Shown piece by piece: positions 1-9,922 of a stretch of 64,000 nucleotides of DNA (position 1 is the first letter of the stretch; the number at the start of each line of letters is the position of its first letter). Origin of the DNA: Nostoc sp. ATCC 53789. Lineage in GTDB: Bacteria; Cyanobacteriota; Cyanobacteriia; Cyanobacteriales; Nostocaceae. The position numbers were made by a program, and so were the translations under genes. The stretch spans positions 4,072,501 to 4,136,500 of the forward strand of contig NZ_CP046703.1 of the NCBI RefSeq assembly GCF_009873495.1, given 5' to 3'. The notes beneath the pieces were generated by a model, which saw only the letters and a program-made list of their open reading frames with translations, did not search any database and was not told the origin of the DNA.

Positions 1-2
1 CT

Positions 3-932
3 GGAGTAGGTATCGCCGCCGATCAGGTACACCAACTCTTCCAACCCTTTGAACAAGTTGGGGATCAGAAACGCCAGTCAGAAGGCACTGGCTTAGGGCT
101 AGCAATCAGCCAAAGCATCATCCAACTTATGGGTGGGAAAATTCAGTTGAAGAGTGAACTTGGTGCGGGGAGTGAGTTCTTTTTTGAAGTGGAATTACCG
201 ATCGCCACCGATTGGGTGCAACAAAGCGCTCATAGCTCTGGCAAGCAAATCATTGGCTACGAAGGGTCAAAACGCAGCATTTTAGTCATTGACGATCACT
301 GGGAAAATCGGTCGGTGATTGTGAACCTACTAGAGCCTCTGGGTTTCAATTTGCTAGAAGCGGAAAATGGTAAAGAAGGGTTAGCTCAAGCTCAACAGCA
401 CCACCCCGATTTAATCATCACCGATCTTGCTATGCCAGTGATGAATGGCTTCGAGATGCTGAAACATCTCCGCAAATCAGCCGATTTACAACATCACAAA
501 GTGATCGTCTCTTCAGCATCCGTGGCAGAAATTGATCAGCAAATGAGCATCAATGCAGGCGGGAATGACTTCTTACCGAAACCCGTCCATGCTGATGAGT
601 TGTTTGCAACATTGGAAAAGTTTTTAAATCTAGTTTGGCAGTATGAAACCCCAAGCAATGGAGAAACTGCAAATATCGAGGCTAGTTGGCTAAAGGCTGA
701 CTCTACAAACTTTGCACCCGATCAAGTGCCGCCGCTAGAAGACTTGCAAAAACTCCTCAAACTGGTGCAACAAGGGCGGTTAAAAAAAGTCATTGAGATG
801 GCAGAACAGCTAGAGCAACGCGATCGCATCTACCAACCCTTTTCCCAACAGATCGTCAAACTGGCTCAACAATTTCAGCCAAAGCAGATTCACCAGCTGA
901 TCCAAGCCTATTTAGGGGCAGGAGCAAGTTAA
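3..932 (+). CDS. Hybrid sensor histidine kinase/response regulator, C-terminal part (5' end outside window)
   Basis: The reading frame is open from base 3, so this is the tail of a longer gene. The first ~60 residues are the end of a histidine-kinase ATPase domain: a G1-like GVGI, an F-box-like LFQPFEQ, and the G2 box GTGLGLAIS. A receiver domain follows (about residues 92-205) with the acidic pair in VIDD, the phospho-acceptor Asp in IITDLAMP and the conserved Lys in LPKPV. The last ~100 residues are helical and unassigned. It presumably autophosphorylates and passes phosphate to its own receiver; the sensor part is not visible. Its stop overlaps the next start by one base (TAATG), so the two genes are translationally coupled and probably act in one phosphorelay. 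Confidence 0.88.
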   Translation, partial: GVGIAADQVHQLFQPFEQVGDQKRQSEGTGLGLAISQSIIQLMGGKIQLKSELGAGSEFFFEVELPIATDWVQQSAHSSGKQIIGYEGSKRSILVIDDHWENRSVIVNLLEPLGFNLLEAENGKEGLAQAQQHHPDLIITDLAMPVMNGFEMLKHLRKSADLQHHKVIVSSASVAEIDQQMSINAGGNDFLPKPVHADELFATLEKFLNLVWQYETPSNGETANIEASWLKADSTNFAPDQVPPLEDLQKLLKLVQQGRLKKVIEMAEQLEQRDRIYQPFSQQIVKLAQQFQPKQIHQLIQAYLGAGAS

Positions 933-2230
933 TGAGCAATGGCTTGATCTTGATTGTGGATGATATGCCCACCAATTTGGAAGTCATTTCCAGCACCCTA
1001 GAAGATGCTGGCTTTGAAGTAGCGATCGCTCTGGATGGACTTAGCGCGATCGAACAAGCACAGCTTAATGAGGAACTCGATCTGATCTTATTGGATGTGA
1101 TGATGCCGGGAATTGACGGCTTTGAAACCTGTCAACGCCTCAAAAGCAACCCAACCACCAGCCATATCCCGATTATTTTTATGACTGCACTCTCGGATAC
1201 CACGAACAAAGTCCGCGCTCTAGAATTGGGAGCCGTAGACTACATCACCAAACCTTTTTCTGAGCAAGAAGTCCTTGCACGAGTCAAAACTCAAACCAAG
1301 CTATATCGACTCAGCCGTAGCTTAGAACAGCAAGTGGTCGAGCGCACAACCCAACTATCTGAGGCATTGGCAGAACTCAAGACCTCACAAATCCAACTCG
1401 TGCAACGCGAAAAACTATCTGCTTTGGGCAACTTAGTCGCAGGAGTCGCCCATGAAATTAATAATCCCATTGGGTTCTTGAGCGGCAACATCGAGCCGGC
1501 TCTAGAGTATATCAACGATATTTTTGGATTAGTTGACCTTTATCAACAGGAATATCCACAGCCCAGTACTACAATTCAAAACGAGATTAAAACCATTGAC
1601 CTCGATTATATCCGTGAGGATCTTCCTAAACTAGTCGGCTCGATGCGTGAAGGAGTGAGGCGAATTACAGATATTAGCACTAGTCTCAGAACCTTTTCTC
1701 GTGCTGACACCGAGCGCCCCGTTCTTTGCAACCTTCATGATGGTATTGACAGCACAATTTTAATTTTAAAACATCGTCTGAAAGCAAATGAAGAACGCCC
1801 CGCTATTGATGTGATCACTGATTATGGTGATTTGCCCCAAATTGAATGTTTTCCGGGTCAGTTAAATCAGGTATTTATGAATATTTTGGCAAATGCCATT
1901 GATGCATTAGAAGACTCGAATAATGGACGCACTTTTAAGGAAATTCAAGCCAATCCTAACCGCATTATCATAAAAACTAGAGTCAAAGATAACCAAATTC
2001 AAGTTGCAATTGCGGATAATGGTATCGGGATGAGTGAACAAGTCAAAGAAAAAATATTTGACCATTTATTTACTACTAAAGCTGTTGGTCAAGGAACCGG
2101 TTTAGGGTTAGCGATCGCTCATCAAATTATCACAGAAAAACATAACGGGTTGCTTTTTGTGAATTCTACACCCGGTAAGGGAACTGAATTTTTGATTACC
2201 ATACCGATTCTGGCTGAGATTCGGAGTTAA
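932..2230 (+). CDS. Response regulator-histidine kinase fusion
   Basis: 432 residues. An N-terminal receiver domain (about 5-120) has D10/D11, phospho-acceptor D55 in LLDVMMPG and K107 in ITKPF. A coiled-coil linker (~125-160) is followed by a HisKA dimerisation domain with the phosphorylated His at ~174 (GVAHEINNPIG). The ATPase domain has an N-box (NQVFMNILANAIDALE), a G1 box (IADNGIGM) and a G2 box (GTGLGLAIAHQ). This receiver-then-kinase order is common in cyanobacteria: the receiver takes phosphate from an upstream kinase and gates its own kinase. The one-base overlap with the preceding hybrid kinase makes that kinase the likely partner. No DNA-binding domain is present, so the final output protein must be encoded elsewhere. 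Confidence 0.9.
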   Translation: MSNGLILIVDDMPTNLEVISSTLEDAGFEVAIALDGLSAIEQAQLNEELDLILLDVMMPGIDGFETCQRLKSNPTTSHIPIIFMTALSDTTNKVRALELGAVDYITKPFSEQEVLARVKTQTKLYRLSRSLEQQVVERTTQLSEALAELKTSQIQLVQREKLSALGNLVAGVAHEINNPIGFLSGNIEPALEYINDIFGLVDLYQQEYPQPSTTIQNEIKTIDLDYIREDLPKLVGSMREGVRRITDISTSLRTFSRADTERPVLCNLHDGIDSTILILKHRLKANEERPAIDVITDYGDLPQIECFPGQLNQVFMNILANAIDALEDSNNGRTFKEIQANPNRIIIKTRVKDNQIQVAIADNGIGMSEQVKEKIFDHLFTTKAVGQGTGLGLAIAHQIITEKHNGLLFVNSTPGKGTEFLITIPILAEIRS

Positions 2231-2460
2231 AGGAGAGCAAAGGTATATTTATTCTCTGTCACAGAAGGGTAACTCCCAAGTATTTCTTGAGACAGTAAAT
2301 CTCCTTGTTAGACTTACACTGATTGCAGGACTCCAAATCAGAGATTTTGAAGTGAGGCTTCAACCCTTACTCACTTCTCTGCGAGACGCTGCGCGAACAG
2401 TCGTTGCAGAGGACAGGAATCAGAATTCCCTCCTGCCCTCTTCCTGCCTTCTAAAATTGA

Positions 2461-4065
2461 TTAGTTATTGTCATCTTGTAGCTTTTCGGGCAATTTGCGA
2501 TCGCTCTGGGGTTGATTATCAGTTGGTGAATTTTGCTTTTCCAATGTTGGTACTACTACAGCAGAAGGATCTGACTGTTTGGATTGTGTCGATGGTGCTG
2601 CTGGTATAACCACAGAATTTGGTGGAATTATCGGTTGAGGGGAAGCAGAATTCTGATTAGAGGCGGGTGAGTTATTTTGTGGCAATGGTGCGGGAGAAGC
2701 ACTACGAGATGACCGGATCGCGCGTAGTTTTTCCACAAGCGAGGGTGTGGGGGAAACGCTAGGTGAAGCTCCAGATTGCTGCAAATCGCCCCGTTGTGAC
2801 TCTCCTGTAGGTCTGCTAGGAGTTTCTTCGGGGGAAGAACGGCGATTACGTCGGCGCTGTTTGGAATTAGAAAGAGGTGCTGATTCTGTTCTTGAGGTGG
2901 TGTTAGTCTCTGCACCATTTTCTAAGCTAGGTGCTTTCGCGGCTGGCTGTTGAGTAGGCTGTTCAAAAAGCGGCTTTGTGGTTGGCTGCGGCTGAGATTT
3001 GGGTAAAATGCTAGTGATGCCAAAACCTGCTGTAGCAGCAACCAAGGCTACACCCACACCCATTAGTATTTGAGATGATCCCGGTTTTTTTGCCAGTGGA
3101 TTTTCTTTAGCGATGCCTTGGTTGGGTTGTGCCAGCACAGATGGCTTATGAAGGCGATTTTGGCCAGTTTTTCCAAGTAAAGTTGCAGCTTGTTGGGCAG
3201 ATAAATTGACAGTTGGGACTGCATAAGTTGCTAAGGCTTCCGATGTCATCAGCCCCTCATTTCCAGGTAGGAGTTGTAACCACTCAGCAACTGTCGCTGG
3301 TCGAAAACGAGACTCCACCGCCATACCACGCATTATTGCCTGATTGACAGCAGCACTCAAGTGTGGTTGCAATTCGCGGGGAGAAGGCATTTGTTCGCGA
3401 TCGCGCAATAATGCTGGCATAGGAACTTGTGCTGTCAACAGTGAATACAAAGTTGCGGCTAAACCATAAACATCTGTGGCGGGTGTGCGCGGCGCTTGCG
3501 TCAAATACTGCTCAATTGGAGAATAACCTTCAGAAACCAGACCAGTGTGAGTCTGTCTGACATTGCCATTAAATTCCCTGGCAATGCCAAAATCAATTAG
3601 TACTACTTCTTGTGTTCCTTGACGAAGAATAATATTATCTGGTTTGACATCTCGGTGCAGCAAACCATTGTTATGTACTACCTGTAAAGCTGCTCCAATT
3701 TGCCGAATGTAATGAATTGCTGTGGCTTCAGGCAAAGTTATTCCTGGTAATACAAATGCGTCTCCCAAGGTTTCGCCACGAATGTATTCCATTACCATGT
3801 AAGGCAATCCAGCTTCCACAAAAAAGTCACTGACTCGGACTATATTTGGATGAATACACGTAGCTAATCGTCTGGCTTCATCTTGGAATTGGCGCTCAAA
3901 TTTCGCAAAATCAGGATGTTGTCGCAGCCGTTCATTGATGGTTTTCATCACCACCTCCTGGCCCAAGTAGTGATGGGTAGCTTTAAATGTAATACCAAAG
4001 CCACCCCGCCCTATTTCTTGAATTAGGGTATATTTTCCATCTTGCAAAATTGTGCCTGCTAACAT
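2461..4065 (-). CDS. Ser/Thr protein kinase (PknB-like) with a membrane segment
   Basis: 534 residues. The N-terminal two-thirds is a Hanks-type kinase: glycine loop GRGGFG (20-24), catalytic K41 in VVMK, loop HRDVKPDN (137-144) with D139, and DFG (158-160). The region around [10 protein letters not shown] matches the activation segment of cyanobacterial kinases. One hydrophobic segment at about 333-354 should anchor it in the membrane. The ~180 residues beyond it are rich in Pro, Ser, Asn and Gln and have no recognisable sensor fold; in related kinases this part lies on the far side of the membrane. It phosphorylates proteins on Ser/Thr; the substrate is unknown. ATG start. It points toward the two-component genes, with ~230 bp of repeat-rich DNA between. 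Confidence 0.92.
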   Translation of the reverse strand: MLAGTILQDGKYTLIQEIGRGGFGITFKATHHYLGQEVVMKTINERLRQHPDFAKFERQFQDEARRLATCIHPNIVRVSDFFVEAGLPYMVMEYIRGETLGDAFVLPGITLPEATAIHYIRQIGAALQVVHNNGLLHRDVKPDNIILRQGTQEVVLIDFGIAREFNGNVRQTHTGLVSEGYSPIEQYLTQAPRTPATDVYGLAATLYSLLTAQVPMPALLRDREQMPSPRELQPHLSAAVNQAIMRGMAVESRFRPATVAEWLQLLPGNEGLMTSEALATYAVPTVNLSAQQAATLLGKTGQNRLHKPSVLAQPNQGIAKENPLAKKPGSSQILMGVGVALVAATAGFGITSILPKSQPQPTTKPLFEQPTQQPAAKAPSLENGAETNTTSRTESAPLSNSKQRRRNRRSSPEETPSRPTGESQRGDLQQSGASPSVSPTPSLVEKLRAIRSSRSASPAPLPQNNSPASNQNSASPQPIIPPNSVVIPAAPSTQSKQSDPSAVVVPTLEKQNSPTDNQPQSDRKLPEKLQDDNN

Positions 4066-4393
4066 AAAGAGTCCTGAATCCTGAGTGAGCAGATAAATAG
4101 CGAGTCCTGAGTCTTGAGGAATTTCTATTTCTAAAATTTTTCCGTATTTTATATGAGGCAGGGTTTATTACCTGTCTATTCTACGGGATGATTTAGTTAT
4201 CGGAACTCCCTAAGCGAGAAAACCTCCCCACCTCACAAAAGTTTTATCTTTTTCAGATGATAACGCGGGAGTAAAGAAATTCTGAAGTAGGAAAAAGACT
4301 TAAGCTATCTGCTACATCCGTAATGTCAAGGAGAAAACACGACTTGACGCGCTAGTTGCTACAACATAGTTTCTTAATTGAGGCTTTAATTTC

Positions 4394-4551
4394 GTCCTAA
4401 TTTAACGCGATGTGCGACTTATTCTTAAAACCCCACTTCCATTCCTCTCCCCGAAAGGTCGAGAGGCTTTGATTCTTGCTCCCCTTCCCTTGTAGGGAAG
4501 GGGTTGGGGGTTAGGTCTGAGAGAAAGTCGCACACGGCGTTAATTTAGGAC
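4394..4551. mobile_element. MITE-like element, ~158 bp, with 27-bp terminal inverted repeats
   Basis: The ends at 4394-4420 and 4525-4551 are inverted copies that match at 24 of 27 positions by eye (both start GTCCTAA and end GTGCGACTT on reading inward). The interior holds pyrimidine-rich hairpin sequence (CCCCTTCCCTTGTAGGGAAGGGG) and no coding potential. A related interior without these ends occurs near 22224-22275. No convincing target duplication is visible at the edges. Confidence 0.65.
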
Positions 4552-4773
4552 ATTGAGCGTCACAATCCGCTTCCAAGTTCTAGACAAGAGATTCTACGTT
4601 TAGATATAAACAAAAGTGATTTCAATAAATATTATTTAACGATATGGGCTGGTATAAAAAAATATGTAATTTCCAGTAATGAACTCGATATTTTTACTGT
4701 AACTCTTTTGGAACTTGATTGGCTAGCTCATGAACTTAGCGATTGGCTAGGCTTACCAATTACAAAAAAGTAA
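4552..4773 (+). pseudogene. Remnant of an unidentified protein, C-terminal part
   Basis: The frame is open for 74 codons directly after the MITE end and stops at 4773. It has no in-frame ATG. The translation has a protein-like composition, with aromatic-rich stretches such as YYLTIWAGIKKYV and LLELDWLAHELSDWLGLP. I do not recognise the family. It looks like the tail of a gene whose front was lost, with the junction lying at the repeat element. The rest of the gap between the kinase and the ATPase shows nothing further that I can interpret. Confidence 0.4.
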
Positions 4774-4824
4774 ACTTTGTCGAGTAATGTGCTTACTTTT
4801 ATTGTTCAGTCTCTTCATCATTAA

Positions 4825-6153
4825 TCACAAACTAAATTCTGCTGCGCCATCCTCATCTGCAACTGCATTCTTACCCATAGCAGTAGGTTTAAATTTAGAG
4901 CCATGAATTAATTCACCAAACACAATTCCTGGATTTTGGTGAAGAATATTCAGCACACTCATAAAATCCCGCACAATTTCCCCTGGTGTCAGTAATGCTT
5001 CTGCACCCAAGCGATTAATAATTTCTTGCACAAACTCCTTTAACTCAATATTTTTCAAAGTTTGTTCATACCCAAAATTAAGTGCATGAATCTCAGCTAA
5101 ACGTTGCAGAAGGGTTAAAATTTCTGCTTCATTTAACGGATTTAGCCGAATCACTGGCCCTGAATTTTCTTGAATATTAGCTTGTGCAACAAAACGACTT
5201 TCTTTTGTGCGTCTTTGCCAAGCTTGGTCTGCAAAAAGTCCGCGTTTGGGGTCTTCTAAAAATTTAGTTGTTCCACCAACGACAATGCCAAGATGTTCAG
5301 CTTTACACTGCATGGTGTCGTTAAACATTGCCAGGAGTCGATTATAATTTTTTTCCCGCGTAACTGTGGTAGATATTTGATATAAATGTACAGCTTCATC
5401 AACTAAAATTAACAGTCCTTTATAGCCAATCTCAGCGACAAATTTCGCAAACAGTTTTATATAGTCATACCAACTATCATCATCAATAATGACGCGCACT
5501 CCTAAAGCTGCTTTTGCCTCAACTTTAGTAGTAAACTCTCCCCGCAACCAGCGCATAGCCGCATTTTTTAAATTATCATCATCCATTCGGTAGCCACGCC
5601 AATAAGCGATAATCACGCTACCAAAATCAAAACCGTGAACTAAATCTTCAATATACTGAACTACTTCCCTAATTTTTAATTCAACTTTGTCATCAAAACC
5701 ATCGTCATTGGGACGCATTTCAGTTTCTTTAACCACTTCTTGTTGAATTTTATTAATCCATCCTTCTAAAATCGAGACTAAAGCACCACCATCAGGGCGA
5801 GTTTTTGTAGCTAGGTGGCTCATTAATTCTCGATAAGTAGCGACACCTTCATTGTTGCTCCCAGCTAATCGGCGTTCAGGGGATAAATCAGCATCTGCTA
5901 CTACAAAACCTTGCTCCATAGCGCGGTTACGAAGTAGTTGCAATAAAAAGCTTTTCCCGGAACCGTAGTTACCAATTATGAAGCGAAATGCTGCTACACC
6001 TTCTGCAATATCATCAAGATTTTGTAATAGGCTTTTTAGTTCTTTTTCTCGACCTACTGCGATATATTCAACTCCTACTCTTGGCACTACCCCCGCACCA
6101 AGGGAATTGATTAAACCAGTGGAGATTTTTTTCGAGATTTTGAGCTTTGCCAT
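4825..6153 (-). CDS. P-loop ATPase of the DUF2791 (BrxD-like) group
   Basis: 442 residues, ATG start. Walker A is GNYGSGKS (61-68) and Walker B is LLILVDEAVHLY (D252/E253). The opening pattern of an isoleucine-rich start, VGREKEL, then FIIGNYGSGKSFLL is typical of the DUF2791 ATP-binding proteins, which occur in BREX-type defence loci and in tellurite-resistance (Ter)-related gene neighbourhoods. It is expected to be a cytosolic regulatory or loading ATPase. It lies 99 bp downstream of, and on the same strand as, the coiled-coil protein with the TerB-C-like tail, so the two are probably one transcript. No methyltransferase, nuclease or PglZ gene is nearby, so a complete BREX system is not present in this window. 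Confidence 0.8.
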   Translation of the reverse strand: MAKLKISKKISTGLINSLGAGVVPRVGVEYIAVGREKELKSLLQNLDDIAEGVAAFRFIIGNYGSGKSFLLQLLRNRAMEQGFVVADADLSPERRLAGSNNEGVATYRELMSHLATKTRPDGGALVSILEGWINKIQQEVVKETEMRPNDDGFDDKVELKIREVVQYIEDLVHGFDFGSVIIAYWRGYRMDDDNLKNAAMRWLRGEFTTKVEAKAALGVRVIIDDDSWYDYIKLFAKFVAEIGYKGLLILVDEAVHLYQISTTVTREKNYNRLLAMFNDTMQCKAEHLGIVVGGTTKFLEDPKRGLFADQAWQRRTKESRFVAQANIQENSGPVIRLNPLNEAEILTLLQRLAEIHALNFGYEQTLKNIELKEFVQEIINRLGAEALLTPGEIVRDFMSVLNILHQNPGIVFGELIHGSKFKPTAMGKNAVADEDGAAEFSL

Positions 6154-6252
6154 GTATTACACTTCTTTTTATTCTAAACGCATAAGCACGCAGTAAATAG
6201 GTAAGGTACATATTCACCTTACTACTAATCTGACGACGGCAATAATAATATT

Positions 6253-7590
6253 TTAATTTGGCGACGCATGTCTAGCCATGAGACTTTCATGCGTTGCAAT
6301 CATTTTTTTCACATGGGTAATATGCTCATGATAAACTTCTGGAATTTCCGAATCTGAGTTAATTATTAATTCCCCAATAGTATCATTTGCCCGTTCATTT
6401 ATAGAATCGATTAAAAGATTCGGCATAGTGATATTTGCTTCGGCAATTTTTTTAATAGCAGCCTTGGGATTCTCTTGCTCGACTATCGCTTTTAATACTT
6501 GTAGTTCGTATCCTGGGAGATTTTCTAAAAGATTAGTCCATTCTTCAGGTATATTCTCTGATATATCAATTTCCGATTTATTTATGACTGCTGTAGTTTC
6601 CATTATTTCAGAAAAAGGAAACAATTCAGTATCATCTTCTTGGAAATTATCAGCTAAAGGTTCTTGATTAAATGTTTCTAGTTGTTGGAGTAATTCCCAT
6701 ACTTGATTTTGCAATGAATCTCGTTCTTCTTGCAATAATGAAATTTGCCCTTGCAACTGCTGTAATTCGGCTTTGTGTTCTGCTAGTTGGGTTTGTGAAG
6801 AATGTAGGATAGCTTGAATATTTTCTCTTTCGGTTTTTGTGGCTACCAGCAACTGATTTTTTTGGGTTGTCTCAACTTCTAACTCTTGAATTGCAATTCG
6901 CAGTTCGTATAGTTTTTCTTCTAATTGGGGTTTGAGTCTGCCTAAAAGAGTTAAATTACTTTCAACTTCTTGTTTCTCTTGCTGGAGTTCTGAAATTTGG
7001 CTTTGCAATTGCGTAATCTCAGCACGGGATACATTACAATTCGACTCTAGACGGCGCTTTTCTGCTGTAAGTATAGAAAAAGCATTATTCAATTCTGTTT
7101 GACTTTTCTGCAAGTTATTAATTTCGATTTGCAGAGTATTTATTTCAGTTTCTAGCTGTTTTTTCTGTCCGGTAAATGTTCTTAATTCTCGATGTAAACT
7201 ATCTCTTTGATTACGACTTTCTATGACTTGATTTTGGAGTTGCTGTGACTCTGCATATAATAAATTATGATGTTGTTCGATTTGATTTATTTCTCTGACA
7301 ACGCGAGCTTTCAACCCCTCCATTTCTTTAATTCGTTTGCGGAGAGAACCTAAAACAAACATTTCATAATTTCTCCGCCGCTTATCTACAAATAATGCTG
7401 TTGTATAGATAGTAGCGGCTGTAATTAAACCTGTGAGAAAAGCTTTATTAAAATCCCAGCTTGGGACGAGACTAAGACCAAAACTCACACTAAAGGCAAC
7501 TATTCCTAGTATAAATCGATTGCTGATCGTTACTGATTGCATATTGCTCGTTTTTAGCGTAGTGAAATTATCAGAATAAGTAAGTTTCAT
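6253..7590 (-). CDS. Membrane-anchored coiled-coil protein with a TerB-C-like C-terminus
   Basis: 445 residues. Two hydrophobic segments lie near the N-terminus (about 25-42 and 50-68), followed by basic RRRR. A very long Gln/Glu/Leu-rich coiled coil spans about 85-305. The last ~100 residues (GYELQVLKAIVEQ..., LLIDSINERANDTIGELII) read like the TerB-C domain, which often sits with DUF2791 ATPases. The first ATG (7590) has no clear ribosome-binding site; an alternative ATG is at 7542 (MQSVTIS), just before the first membrane segment. Upstream, 7616-7652 is a small hairpin-forming dispersed repeat. I infer a membrane scaffold that recruits the downstream ATPase; its function is not known. Confidence 0.7.
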   Translation of the reverse strand: MKLTYSDNFTTLKTSNMQSVTISNRFILGIVAFSVSFGLSLVPSWDFNKAFLTGLITAATIYTTALFVDKRRRNYEMFVLGSLRKRIKEMEGLKARVVREINQIEQHHNLLYAESQQLQNQVIESRNQRDSLHRELRTFTGQKKQLETEINTLQIEINNLQKSQTELNNAFSILTAEKRRLESNCNVSRAEITQLQSQISELQQEKQEVESNLTLLGRLKPQLEEKLYELRIAIQELEVETTQKNQLLVATKTERENIQAILHSSQTQLAEHKAELQQLQGQISLLQEERDSLQNQVWELLQQLETFNQEPLADNFQEDDTELFPFSEIMETTAVINKSEIDISENIPEEWTNLLENLPGYELQVLKAIVEQENPKAAIKKIAEANITMPNLLIDSINERANDTIGELIINSDSEIPEVYHEHITHVKKMIATHESLMARHASPN

Positions 7591-7842
7591 ACTAATTCGT
7601 AATACTCGCCATTGGCGTAGCGTCCCGTAGAGAAGGCGAGAAGCAAGCTACGTAATTCCTAATTACATTCGCGTATCTGCCAATATAATTACGAATTAGA
7701 ATACACAGGTAATTCTGTTTGGTTAAATAAGGCATTTTTCCAAAGTTTTGTATCATAGTAGTTATGAAATATGTAGTTTTAGTTACTGGCGCATCATATT
7801 ATTATGTAACTAACAAAAAAATTAATCATCAATAAATTAATT

Positions 7843-9198
7843 TTAATCAGAAGTATTGGATGTATTGTTGTTTGCAGAAAAAAGTCTTAAATCTGCTTTT
7901 AAAAAATCAACAAACTGCCGTGCTGTGCGTCCAGAACGACCGTTGTGGCGAGTTGCCCACTGTAATGCTTGAAATTCCAAATCTTCATGAGTAATATTAA
8001 TTTCAGCTTGTGCTACAAGATGTTGTACTATCTTCAAATAAGTTTTCTGATCGGCTGGTTCAAAGGTCAAGGTTAAACCAAAGCGATCGCTAAACGAAAG
8101 CTTCTCCTGCATCGTATCCCAAGCATGGATTTCCTCATTATCCTTGGGGGTAGGTCTATCCACAAAAAATTCCCGAATCAGATGGCGGCGATTGGAAGTA
8201 GCATACACAACTACATTTTGCGGCCGCGCGGTTAAATTACCTTCTAAAACTACCTTGAGCGCTTTAAAGGCATCATCATCTTCTTCAAAGGAAAGATCGT
8301 CGACAAAGATAATAAATTTTTGTGACACTCCTCGTAAATGTTCCACAATTTCTGGTAGGTCTTTTAAATCAGATTTTGTCACTTCCAATAAGCGGAGACT
8401 ACGCTCGCTATATTCATTTAACAAAGATTTCACTAAAGAAGATTTGCCAGAACCACGACTACCGTAAAGTAATACATGAAGTGCCATCTCTCCTGATAAT
8501 AAAAACTCTGTATTTTTTAACAAAGCATCTTTTTGAGACTCGTAACCTACAAGCGCACTCAACTTAACCGGATCAGAATATCGGATACCGATAAACTGCC
8601 CAGCTTGCCAACGTAAAGCGCGATATTCTGCAAATAAACCAGAGCCACATTGCCGATAATAAGCCGCCAACTCTTCTACAGCATCACCCCAATTGTCTAA
8701 GTCTTGTAAATATGTAGCGAACTTTGTCTCTACTCCTACGAATTCTTGCTCTTTATACCACACTACCGGCGAAATCGGCATGTGAGCTACGCTTTGTATC
8801 CACTCACTCAAAGAGGCGCTGCTACATTCATAGAGACTTTGTAATATTTGTAAATCATGCTGCACTGCTGCTACTAAAGCTGGAGGTAATTCTTCAAATT
8901 CTTTCACTTGGGCCAGTTTTGTAAAAGGATTATTAGAGAAGAGAAGTTGAGTAATTAAATAGTCTTCCCAGTTTTGATTTTTAGCAGCTAAAGCGTGGAA
9001 GTAACGACCGTAGGCTTGGAGACAACCCCGTGCATCAGAGTCAGTGTAACGTATAGCTTGCAACAGTTCCAGAAATGCTATCCCCACTTCGCCTTGAAGA
9101 ACAGACTGGTACAGTAAAAGTGAGGCCGCTTGACGCTGGAGATATTGGACTTTTGTATATGAGGTAGTACTTGTTATTGGCATCGCTTGATTATCCAT
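7843..9198 (-). CDS. DUF815-family AAA ATPase
   Basis: 451 residues from the ATG at 9198 (a TTG lies one codon upstream). The N-terminal ~200 residues are helical. The ATPase core has Walker A GSRGSGKSS (about 246-254), Walker B FIIFVDDLSF with a doubled Asp, and the sensor-like VVYATSNRRHLIREFF. These are hallmarks of DUF815, a conserved bacterial ATPase family of unsettled function. The C-terminal HNGRSGRTARQFVDFL is also typical of the family. It is encoded apart from the preceding ATPase pair by ~250 bp and may have its own promoter in the short divergent region shared with the TMEM14-like gene. Confidence 0.85.
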   Translation of the reverse strand: MDNQAMPITSTTSYTKVQYLQRQAASLLLYQSVLQGEVGIAFLELLQAIRYTDSDARGCLQAYGRYFHALAAKNQNWEDYLITQLLFSNNPFTKLAQVKEFEELPPALVAAVQHDLQILQSLYECSSASLSEWIQSVAHMPISPVVWYKEQEFVGVETKFATYLQDLDNWGDAVEELAAYYRQCGSGLFAEYRALRWQAGQFIGIRYSDPVKLSALVGYESQKDALLKNTEFLLSGEMALHVLLYGSRGSGKSSLVKSLLNEYSERSLRLLEVTKSDLKDLPEIVEHLRGVSQKFIIFVDDLSFEEDDDAFKALKVVLEGNLTARPQNVVVYATSNRRHLIREFFVDRPTPKDNEEIHAWDTMQEKLSFSDRFGLTLTFEPADQKTYLKIVQHLVAQAEINITHEDLEFQALQWATRHNGRSGRTARQFVDFLKADLRLFSANNNTSNTSD

Positions 9199-9285
9199 CA
9201 ATCAACTGTGTGGTATAGCTATTTAGCTATGGTAAATTGTCGGCTGACCTTGGCAGTAAAGTCAAAATCTACAGATGTATTAACA

Positions 9286-9603
9286 ATGAATTTAAGTATA
9301 ATTGCTGCTTTCGCCTACGGCATATTAGCGATCGCTGGTGGCATTATTGGCTATATTCAAGCTAGAAGTAAGGTTTCACTGGTAAGTGGTAGTATTAGCG
9401 GTTTATTACTAATACTCGCTGCTTACTTTCAACTCCAAGGGCAAACCTGGGGTTCGATTTTAGCAGTGTTAGTTACTGCTGTTTTAGTTGTAGTCTTTGC
9501 AGTTCGACTAGCTAAAACACGTAAGTTTATGCCGGCGGGATTAATGACGATTTTGGGGATGGTGGCATTGGCGGTGATGGTGAATCAAATAGTGGCTTTA
9601 TAG
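9286..9603 (+). CDS. TMEM14-family small membrane protein
   Basis: 105 residues from the ATG at 9286. The frame stays open further upstream, but that extension lacks hydrophobic or conserved sequence and would overlap the divergent ATPase gene. The protein is almost entirely hydrophobic with about four membrane helices. Small-residue motifs such as AYGILAIAGGIIGYIQA and GSISGLLLILAAY fit the TMEM14 family, whose plant members act in plastid envelope fatty-acid export. The role in cyanobacteria is not established. Only ~87 bp separate it from the divergent DUF815 gene. Confidence 0.8.
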   Translation: MNLSIIAAFAYGILAIAGGIIGYIQARSKVSLVSGSISGLLLILAAYFQLQGQTWGSILAVLVTAVLVVVFAVRLAKTRKFMPAGLMTILGMVALAVMVNQIVAL

Positions 9604-9779
9604 TCTTAATACTTTTCGGTTAAGGGGGAAAGGGGAAAGGGAAAGGGTTTGAATTTACTTTTCCCCCAAGCCCAGTAACCTTTCCCCAGTTCAAAAGAGA
9701 GATTGTTGGGTTTATCCGAAAAGTATTGGCATCAGTCTATAAGCAATAACCACGTTCCTGTTTTTATATCCAAGGGTAT

Positions 9780-9922
9780 GCATTCACAAGGCAAGCCGAT
9801 GCACTAACAAAGCAAGCTAACGCATTCACAAAGCAAGCCGACGCATTCATAAAGCAAGCCGATACATTCATAAAGCAAGCCAACGCATTCACAATGCAAG
9901 CCGATGCACTAATAAAGCACGG
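9780..9922 (+). repeat. Degenerate 21-bp tandem repeat (six full units plus a partial one)
   Basis: The unit is close to GCATTCACAAAGCAAGCCGAC. Units start every 21 bases from 9780 and the last is truncated at ~9922. Because 21 is divisible by three, the array stays open in frame. On the plus strand it encodes a heptad pattern (AFTKQAD) inside a frame open from 9750 to the stop at 9965 that has no ATG. The minus strand is also open. It could be the remnant of a coiled-coil tail protein or simply a minisatellite. It directly abuts the end of the fructosamine kinase gene. Confidence 0.75.

Noticed and set aside
2352..2609. 85-codon plus-strand frame after the response regulator-kinase gene
   Set aside because: It is antisense to the end of the Ser/Thr kinase gene and starts in dispersed repeat DNA.
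4825..9198. A complete BREX phage-defence island
   Set aside because: Only a DUF2791-type ATPase fits; the methyltransferase, PglZ, BrxC and nuclease genes are absent.
9780..9922. Regular repeats as a CRISPR array
   Set aside because: Contiguous degenerate 21-mers without spacers.
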